DNA of 64,000 nucleotides from Castanea sativa. Taxonomy: Eukaryota > Streptophyta > Magnoliopsida > Fagales > Fagaceae. The notes under the pieces are model-generated. The model did not search any database, was not told the DNA's origin, and worked only from the letters and a program-made list of their open reading frames with translations. The DNA is taken from assembly GCF_040712315.1 (NCBI RefSeq), contig NC_134019.1:33947873-34011872 (forward strand), read 5' to 3'. Below are positions 56,553 to 64,000 of the stretch, piece after piece (position 1 is the stretch's first letter; every line of letters begins with the position of its first letter). The translations under genes and the position numbers were made by a program.

Positions 56553-58248
56553 GTTCATGAGGGTGTATTAAGAATTTATTTAGTAACAGTTTCTTTAGCT
56601 GAAATTGAAATTTTTTTATTGAGGCATGAGTCTTGTCTGTTGAGTGGGGTGGGAGTGGATGGGTAAGGTGAGAAATTTGAATTGGGGGAAGTAACTGTAC
56701 ATGGGATGTGTGCTAGTGCAACTAATAAATAATAATTTAATTAACCAATAATTAATTAAGAGAAGCAACTAATAAATAATAATTAATAATTTAATCAACC
56801 AATATATTATAAAAGACAAACAAATTAAATTATGTTAGGCTAAACAACAATTAATAGTTTTATAATTAATGAAACAACAATATAACAAATTATTAGATTG
56901 TATAATTTATCCTTCTTAAGAAACACCCTGAGAAAAATTTCTGGAGCCGCCACTGGCCTCCAGGACCATTCATATCATCCAACTCTAATGTCATTGCTCT
57001 CCTTGATGCTATCAGCTTTCCCATCCTCTTTGACACTTCCAAAGTCCAAAAACTAAATGTTTTAGATGGTAGTTACATGCCCTCCACAGCTTACTTTGGT
57101 GGTTATCGTGTTTGTGCTTTTCTTGACCCTTCTGAACCCAAACATGCCCGTCTTAAGCGCTTGTTTTTCTCTATTCTCGCTTCTCGTCATGATAAATTCA
57201 TCCCACTTTTCAGAAGCTGCTTGTCTGAGCTTTTCATCAACATTGAAGACCAAGTATCTGACAAAGGCAAATCATACTTCAACACCCTTAGTGATAGCAT
57301 GTCTTTTGACTTTGTGTTTAGGCTCTTTTGTGATCAAAACCCTTTAGATACAAGTATTGGATCAAAGGGTCCGACACTCTTTGATAAATGGTTGTTTTTT
57401 CAACTTGCACCATTGACTACACTAGGGTTACCAAAGTTTTTTAACTTTCTTGAAGATTTACTACTCCATTCAATCCCATTACCACCTTTTCTCGTTAAAT
57501 CTAGCTATAAGAAGCTTTATAATGCATTTTATGCGTCTATGTCTTCCATCTTTGACGAAGCTCAGCAATGTGGGATTAAAAGAAATGAAGCTTGTCATAA
57601 TTTAGTATTTATGGCTGGTTTCAATGCTTATGGTGGAATGAAAATTTTGTTTCCTGCTTTGATCAAGTGGGTTGGCTTAGCAGGAGAAAAGTTACACCGT
57701 CAATTGTGTGATGAGATTAGGACCATTGTTAGAGCTGAAGGTGGGGTCATTTTATCAGCGTTAGATAAGATGACGTTGACTAAGTCAGTGGTTTATGAAG
57801 TACTGAGGATTGAGCCTCCAGTTCCATTCCAATACGGTAAGGCAAAGGAAAATTTGGTAGTCAATAGCCATGATGCTTCAAAAATCAAAAATTTGATTTT
57901 CGTCAATTACATATTCTTCCATTGCATGTTTGGGTTTTTTTTTTTTTTTTGTTGCTTATTTACTTTATTTATTGAATATGAGAAAAAAAAAAAGTAGTGT
58001 TAAAATAAAAACTGTATTTAAGAAGAAAGTGAGGTTTAAAAAGAGCATTGGGTCTTGTACCATTTGTTATATATGCAATTCGTAATTGTTTGAGGGGCAT
58101 AAGTGTGGGACTTTAATTTATTAAAAAAAAAAGTGGAAATTTAAAATGTTTGTGCACCATTTGAACAAATTATATATAGTTTGTGTTTTACAAAATAGTA
58201 TGATCTTATCTCAATTTTGAGAATTTATTTATGAGTATAGCTACATAA

Positions 58249-58775
58249 GAGCATCTACAGCAGATTCAACAATTTTTTGCACTGTTTGAAAAAATGAACA
58301 GTGACATTTAGTTTTTATCTACCTACCTACTTTTTCAAATACACTTTTCAACAGATTCCCTATCATTTTCTCCGTCTCATTTAAATATTATTTCTTCATT
58401 CATTTTTTATTCTTTTTTTAACAACTATATTTTTAAATGAGAAATGTTATGTCTACAACATTTTACTCTATACTTTCACAACAAAATTTATGTCGAAAGT
58501 TGTTACTAGTTCTAATTTGAACCCACTACTAAAATTATTTTTTTACTCACCAATATTAACTAATAACAATCTATTACTTAAAATTTATTATGAAAATATT
58601 GTGGTAGAATTTCCCAATTAGGATTTTTTATTCTTTATATTATTTTTCTTTCTTTCATTTCATTCTCCTCCACACACATGTCCATTGCCACTGTCTTATC
58701 TCTATCCCCCTTCTTTTATTTTCTTTTTCTCCTCAAGTATATTCCAAGCTCCAGCAAGTAAAAATTACTTCACAT

Positions 58776-58838
<63 letters not shown>

Positions 58839-59282
58839 GGGTCAGATCGTCGAAAGGACAAAGCCGGTGGAGATCGGCGTTCACCATGCAACACTACCAC
58901 GTCTGCCGCCCCACCGCCGCTCATCCTCCTCCCCACCACCAGGCTAGGTCAGATCGGGTTGTTCTTATTTTTTTTGTTTTTTTGTTTTTTTTTTTCCCAT
59001 ATTTGCTTGTTCTGTGAGAAGCAACAGAGAGAGAGAGAGTATGAGAGAAAAAAAAATCCAGAGGAGAGAGAAAGAATTGATATAATAGTAGCTGATATAA
59101 TTTTTTAATCAAAAAAATTCAATTGCTAATATACAGTAGCCCATCAGAGTTGATGAGCTATTGTTCATAAGCCAAAAAAAAAAAAATTTGGGATTTAGAG
59201 AATCCACTGGAGAGCTTTTTTTAGGGTTTTATTCTCTATTTTAGAGAGAATTTTGGGTTTAGCTACACCATTGGAAATGCTC
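58249..59282. mobile_element. PIF/Harbinger-like non-autonomous element 3 (TAA duplication)
   Basis: The ends GAGCATCTACAGCAG and 'ccattggaaatgctc' are inverted repeats, flanked by TAA at 58246-58248 and 59283-59285. The interior has a (GA)n run (58782-58835), then 'gatcgtcgaaagg' and 'gagatcggcg', like the GATCGG motifs of elements 1 and 2, and a hairpin with 'acagtagcccatca' near the right end. No transposase. Confidence 0.75.
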
Positions 59283-59325
59283 TAAGAATGATATTTTTAT
59301 TTGACTTTACAAGTTATAACAGATC

Positions 59326-59627
59326 GTACTTGGTATTTGTTGAAGAAGTATGATTAATTACAGAGGCAACTTTTCCATTGGAAGGTCGTTAACTTGCTAC
59401 CATTTAAAAAAAAAAAAGAATAAAAGAAAAGAAAACGAACACATGTTGATTGGTACTTGGTACCTGTTGAAGAAGTATGATTAACAACAAAGGCAACTTT
59501 TCCATTGGAAGGTCGTCAACTTGCTACCTTTTTTTGTAAAAAAAAAAAAAGAAAAAGAAAAGAAAAGGAACACAAGTTGATTGGTACTTGGTACATGTTG
59601 AAGAAGTATGATTAACTACAAAGGCAA

Positions 59628-59632
<5 letters not shown>
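59326..59632. repeat. About 2.4 tandem copies of a 127-131-bp unit
   Basis: 'gtacttggta' starts units at 59326, 59453 and 59584. Each continues 'tgttgaagaagtatgatta ... aaaggcaactttt', and the first two go on with 'ccattggaaggtcgt'. The third stops at a (TA)n run (59633-59661). The unit matches a single-copy stretch of blocks A and A' ('tccattcaaaggtcgttggg', 'gattggtacttgttcc'). Confidence 0.75.
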
Positions 59633-59662
<30 letters not shown>

Positions 59663-59668
<6 letters not shown>

Positions 59669-60180
59669 AATTAGAACAATTCTCATCTCAAAGGTGAGTA
59701 GTGGTTCTAGGAATATTTTTAAGAATGGTCATTAGGAATATTCATATTAGTCCGTATAAAATGGTATAAGGGTCAAATTTTGTACAACCAACCACAAAAA
59801 TCACCTACATCACCTACAAAAATTAAGTTTTTATACTAAATTAGATAGACCATTTTGCACTGGCTAACGTAGATACTTTAAAAGACTTAAATTATACAAA
59901 ATATAATAAGCAAGAACTTAAATATATTAACATCACACAAAACACACACACACAAATACATAAAGATTTACTATTTTCTTCTATTAAAATAAAAATTCAA
60001 CTCAACTCTAATTTTTCATAATCCTTTAATTTTTTATCATGTCTATAGTCATACTTTATTGACAATTTAACTGAACTCAAATTTTTTAGCTGTTGTATTT
60101 TTGTTGTCCACAACATTAATTTTTGTTGTTACTCAACTTAATTATTGATTTTTTTAATTGTGTTTACAATTATTAGTTTT
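59663..60180. other. AT-rich intergenic stretch
   Basis: No gene and no clear repeat ends. It may include the decayed interior of the hAT relative that ends at 60318. Confidence 0.4.
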
Positions 60181-60184
60181 TGTA

Positions 60185-60318
60185 ACTTTATTTTAGGGTG
60201 TTCATTTTTTTATTTATGGTAGACAAAAAAAATATTCCAAAAATATTATATATAATATTTTTTTTTTAAGTCAGGAAGTTAAAATGAACACCCTAACCAT
60301 GTTATGGAGCCGTCCCTG
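60185..60318. mobile_element. Right end of a decayed hAT element
   Basis: Ends 'gaacaccctaaccatgttatggagccgtccctg'. Its reverse complement CAGGGACGGCTCCATAA is a hAT-type terminus close to that of the element at 55206, with the same 'aacaccct' subterminal motif. The left end was not found. The following 8 bp 'caaaggtt' may be half of the target duplication. Confidence 0.55.
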
Positions 60319-62420
60319 CAAAGGTTGTTTATAAGTTGATACGTGACTTGTCAGTATAACCCACGAGCAACATATATTAAATGCTGACATTGAAAATTCT
60401 CTCTTGATTCAATTCTGAAGAAATTTGATTTCTCTCTCACTTTTCATGAGTTTTTCATGACTTGAAAGGAAGTGGCTGCTATTCTGTTCACTTTTCTTCG
60501 GTCCCTTTCTTAACCCCACGGGACATAGTCCCTTCGTACTCCTGTCTCCTCCCAGAACCCTCTACAGAGATTTTCTAATTTGAAAAGTACTAGCTGCTGT
60601 TCTGTTTTTGTTTTCTGCACTTTCTTTCTTAACCCTACGTATGTACGAGACATAGTAGGGGATATAAATGTAATTTCCTCCCACTCTTTCTTTGACTTGA
60701 GTAATTTTAATTTCTAGCTAATAAATAACTTTTTTTTTCTCAACCGGGTAAGAAATTATTGAAGTAAAATCACTTCTATATGTTTAATATTAACACCTCA
60801 TCAATAATCAGTTAGGGGCAAAACTAAAGGTTTTTTTTTTGTTTTTTTAAAAAATATGGGCAAAACCAAAGTAAATTCTCCAACTTAATACAAATGCATG
60901 TTTGTTTTTCGTCCTTGCAAGAGGAAACTCAAATCAATGGTTTGATTAACTAAACATAAATAATATTATATTTTTTAGGAAAATCGATTTAAAAAATACA
61001 GCCATATGCGTCAATTCAATTGAGGGAATTAATATACAACACTTAAGAAACTATACGTAACCCTTTGGTTAGTTAATGTTAGTTTATGTACAACAATTTA
61101 ACTTCTTATTTGTTTAGAGACAATTTTTTTTTTTATAAAAAATAATAAAATAAATAAAAACTAACTGAACCAAAACGGAACTAGACCTAGGGATTACCTA
61201 AAAACTAATCAAGGATGTTATTTTTTATTATTAAATTACTTAGATTTTGAGATGATCAGTTCGTTTTAGTTTGTTTATTTTATTACAAAATAAATGATAT
61301 ATAAAAATATATAGGTTAAAACTTAGGTTTCCAATTAAACACATTAGTCAATAAAACACGAAAAACTTTTTTGTTTGTTTGTTTGTTTATTTTTTTTTAA
61401 GAACAATAAGTTTGACATAGTTATGCATGTGTTTGGATTTAAAAAAAAAATTAAACATTCACGTGGGAGTGCTTAACTATTAAAATATTTAACATGGTGA
61501 TTCACAAGAAATTATTCAATAACAGACCATTTCTCTTTTATTGGTCAACTTTATGAGGTTTGAAGTCAAGGGTTTTGCTGCAAAATCATGATGCTGCAAA
61601 TTATTTCTTGCCAATATTTCTTTCAAGCTAGATTTAACCTTATTGACACTAAACACTGTAATTCTACTTGGTTTCAAACCCTTTAAGAAAGAGAAAATAT
61701 AATCACTGACCATAGAGATGCTTTTTTTTTTTTTTTTTTTTTTTCACATCTTAAATTGATGAGCTTTGAGTGCCACCCCTCTTTTAACAAAGCGTAATCC
61801 AAAGTTTGCTATGCTAAATCCTGAATAGTGTTGGGCCTGATGGCATGAAAAGTCAGCTAGTAAGAATCTAACTTTGGCTTGTCACCTCCTACACGGACGT
61901 ATATGGGAGATTTTTATGCTTTTTTTTTAAACTTGAGAACTTCGTTAAATCAAACAGAGGCGCATACAATGATGCAATCATCTTTACAAGCATTCAGGAT
62001 GACTTAAGGAACTTCATGCTTATTAAAATAAAAAAAATGTTGCAGCTAATTTATTTGACATATATACTCTTTGTATACCTTGTATGTCATGACCAGAGAA
62101 ATAGGTATAAAAACAAAATTCTTCTTTCATCGTGTGCTAATGTCGATTATGAGAAAAAAAAATTTAGGTGTATTTGAGATTTGGATTTTTTCTTGGGAGT
62201 CTTGGTGTTACTATTGTAATAACCATATATATTATTTTATGATTTTATCATCTGTCCCATTTATGTATGTGTTTGATCCTGAGATGCTATATATATGCAT
62301 ACGTTTTTCTTACGATGAGCGTGTCTTGTAATGTGGAATTCCCACTTAGTAAAGAGAGAAGGTAAATAAGATAATTGTTGACACATAAGTTTATTAGGTC
62401 TCTAGAGACTAGACATTAGT
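60319..62420. other. Block B 3' region and intergenic sequence
   Basis: From 60330 to about 61450 it parallels blocks A and A' ('gaaaggaagtggctgctattctgt', 'cacgggacatagtccctt', 'gagatgatcagttcgttttagt'), then similarity ends. From 61500 to 61713 a minus-strand frame of 65 codons is open but not recognised. I see no supportable gene. Confidence 0.55.
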
Positions 62421-62690
62421 ACTTGTTCTTGAAGTAGCATGTGTGTGTGTGGAGAGAGAGAGAGAGAGAGAGAGAGAATTTAAGGTTTTTCCTTTTCTTT
62501 TATAAGGTTTTTCTTTAAGTTTGGAGTAGGTTTTTTTTTTTTTTTTTTATCTGTACTTGTTCTTGAAGTAGCATGTGTGTGTGTGTGGAGAGAGAGAGAG
62601 AGAGAGAGAGAGTTTAAGGTTTTTCCTTTTCTTTTATAAGGTTTTGCTTTAAGTTTGGAGTAGGATTTTTTTATTTTTTTTATTTTTAAG
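62421..62690. repeat. 134-bp tandem duplication with GT/GA microsatellites
   Basis: 'acttgttcttgaagtagcatgtgtgtgtg' starts units at 62421 and 62555. Both continue with (GA)n, 'tttaaggtttttccttttcttttataaggttt' and 'aagtttggagtagg', and end in a T-tract. Two copies, nearly identical. Confidence 0.85.
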
Positions 62691-63085
62691 GAATACGTTA
62701 TTTTGCTGATAGTGAGAATTTAGTCACTTATTATAGCTTGCATTTTCTACCAACGTGAATCCAAGTCTCCAATTAATTTGCCACTTGCAACCAGCACAAA
62801 GAAAACGTTTCGGCTTTCCTATTTTACCTATTTTACTCAAAATTTTATCTCTAGAGATCAATGTATCAATATTTATTTAAATTAATAGATATAAAGAAAG
62901 TAAAACAAGTGTCAGGTCAAAGTTAGCAAAATATAAAATAAAATAAAAACTGTTTCTCAATATATTTCAAATCAATTATCTATCAAAATAGAACTTGATG
63001 TTCTTTAAAAAAAAAAAATCATTAAAGTTTGATCAAGTACTAAATTATAAATAAAATTTTCCTTTTTAATATATAAAATCAAAGA
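62691..63085. other. Intergenic, no gene recognised
   Basis: AT-rich sequence between the small tandem duplication and the retrotransposon fragment. Nothing recognisable. Confidence 0.5.
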
Positions 63086-64000
63086 TTAATGTTGAATACC
63101 ATCTTTATTTGTCCTCATTTCGGGGCTTAAGGTTGTTCCTATCCTCGTTGTCTTAGCCACTTCTCCTTCAACCAGTTCTACTATTTCCAAGGCTTCCACT
63201 TTATCTTCTTCTTCCTCCTCGATCGTCCATGTATGGTTCTCCTTTGCAACCAGCACGGCCTGGTAGCATTCCCTGGCTAAGACCTGATCTCCTTTCACCT
63301 CACCAATACCGTCCTCAGTTGGGAATTTCACTTTTAGGCAATAGGTGGACGTAGCTGCCTTCCACCGGTTAAGCGTAGGCCTTCCAATGATCACATAGTA
63401 AGAGGAGAGGTAGTCTAGCACCAAGAAGTCCAATTGACGGGTCAACTGCCTCGGGTAAGTCCCTACTGTGATTGTTAATGCCACTATACCCTTAGGGTAT
63501 ACCCTATCCCCACTGAAGTTGACGAGGTGGGAGTCAAATGGGCGCAATCTTCCAGAATTCAGCTTTGGTTGCCGGAAGGCAGGTAAGTAGATGATGTCTG
63601 CGGAGCTACCATTGTCTACAAGGATCCTCTTGGTATTGAACCCTTCAATCGTGAGCATCATGACCAAGAGGTCATTGTGAGGCTACTTCACTCCCCTAGC
63701 ATCTTTCTTGTTGAAAGACATGTCCTGGTTCGTCCGTCTCTGCTTGAACGGTGGTATCATGTGTATGTTATTTACCTGCCTCTAGCATGCTTTCTTAAGG
63801 GATTTGAATGATCCTCCCGCGAATGGCCCCCTGTGATCGTCTTTATCTCCCCGATCACATCCTATGGTGGCTGGAACGGACAATCCTCATTCTTGGACAA
63901 GGATTCGTGCTGGCTCTTGTTGCCGTCTCTAAACCTGCTGAGCTCTCTCTTCTTCACATATTTCTGCAATTTTTCTTTCTGTATCAACTCCTCTATTTGC
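63086..64000 (-). pseudogene. Ty3/gypsy retrotransposon fragment: gag end and aspartic protease
   Basis: On the minus strand, from the window edge inward, frames give a Gag C-terminal/linker part ('EIKTI.GGPFAGGSFKSLKK', 'DMSFNKKDARGV') and then the protease: [16 protein letters not shown] with the active-site D-N/S-G triad region, followed by '[24 protein letters not shown]' typical of plant gypsy polyproteins. At least two in-frame stops (one after SLKKAC, one after DARGVK) and a stop near 63086 show that it is dead. After LSPEMRT the family sequence, which should lead into reverse transcriptase, breaks off, so the element is truncated at about 63100. It continues beyond the window. Confidence 0.85.

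Larger units (their letters stand above)
55206..56955. mobile_element. Non-autonomous hAT element (1750 bp) inside CYP74C copy B
   Basis: The ends CAGTGGCGGCGCCA and (reverse complement of the right end) CAGTGGCGGCTCCA form a TIR with one mismatch, flanked by perfect 8-bp copies of GCCTCCAG (55198-55205 and 56956-56963). Copy A shows the uninterrupted site 'aacatgcctccaggaccattc'. An 8-bp duplication with CAGTGGCGG-type ends is diagnostic of hAT. The interior has 'aacaccct' motifs near both ends, a CT/GA-rich stretch, a 132-bp tandem duplication (56052-56311) and the nested element at 56426-56552. There is no transposase. Confidence 0.9.
54977..57905 (+). pseudogene. CYP74C copy B, disrupted by a hAT element and a 3' deletion
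   Basis: The paralogue of 44555-46036. The first part (54977-55205) encodes the N-terminus through FRTNMPP. A 1750-bp transposon follows, and the coding sequence resumes at 56964 in the same frame (GPFISSNSNVI...). The second part is open through the helix-I motif FNAYGG, the ExxR region (YEVLRIEPPVPFQYGKAK) and SHDASKIK, then jumps near 57890 into sequence that in copy A lies at and after the stop codon (AATTTGATTTT). About 108 residues are lost, including the heme Cys, so no active P450 could be made even if the transposon were spliced out. FNAYGG and FQYGKAK are closer to the family consensus than in copy A. Confidence 0.9.

Noticed and set aside
61516..61713. Minus-strand frame of 65 codons with ordinary amino-acid composition
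   Set aside because: It looks somewhat protein-like (KVKSSLKEILARN), but I cannot place it in any family, and no flanking exon or splice context supports it. It may be an exon remnant; a protein search would settle it.
62071..62331. 86-codon plus-strand frame
   Set aside because: AT-driven composition (Phe, Ile, Tyr, Met), no family resemblance, no promoter context.

Overview
The window is nuclear DNA from a flowering plant, most likely a woody eudicot. It is AT-rich, with split genes, GT-AG introns full of transposon debris, long A/T tracts, TA/GA/AAT microsatellites, tRNA-derived SINEs, MITEs, LINE pieces, a Helitron, a solo LTR and a Ty3/gypsy fragment. The repeat families look to me like those of Fagales (oak/chestnut relatives), but that is recollection and cannot be proved here. 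No prokaryotic, CRISPR or phage feature is present.

Layout. (1) 1-8300 is intergenic, with a MITE, an old non-autonomous element and a decayed copy of the 5' end of the proteasome-chaperone gene. (2) 8301-14048 (minus) is a five-exon gene for a protein with two double-stranded-RNA-binding domains (DRB/HYL1 family), 348 aa as modelled. (3) 14049-15263 is a head-to-head intergenic region with three GGCCCA boxes near the plus-strand gene. (4) 15264-23026 (plus) is a seven-exon gene for proteasome assembly chaperone 2 (PAC2/PSMG2), 280 aa. Introns 3 and 5 are swollen by transposons, including a LINE inside another element. (5) 23027-29254 holds TIR elements, a SINE split by another element, LTR-like debris and long TC/TA microsatellites. 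(6) 29255-40435 is a tandem array of about 6.7 copies of a 1.64-1.68 kb unit. (7) 40436-61450 is a duplicated CYP74C locus. Copy A has an intact, intronless CYP74C cytochrome P450 gene (44555-46036). A second block, A' (from 49371), repeats only the region 3' of that gene. Copy B (about 52600-61450) has a CYP74C pseudogene split by a 1750-bp hAT element and lacking its heme-binding end. (8) 62421-64000 has a small tandem duplication and the edge of a decayed Ty3/gypsy element.

Function. PAC2 and DRB are typical single housekeeping or RNA-silencing genes. CYP74C enzymes convert fatty-acid hydroperoxides from lipoxygenase into oxylipins (hydroperoxide lyase or allene oxide synthase type activity). 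The most informative part is the CYP74C cluster. Its paralogous blocks serve as empty-site controls for each other, so most insertions (solo LTR, three PIF/Harbinger-like elements, a SINE, the hAT) can be bounded to the base with target-site duplications. I saw no clearly new biological system. The best candidates for novelty are the locus-specific 1.65-kb array, the unusual CYP74C active-site sequence, and a 127-bp GC-rich double-palindrome element nested in the hAT.
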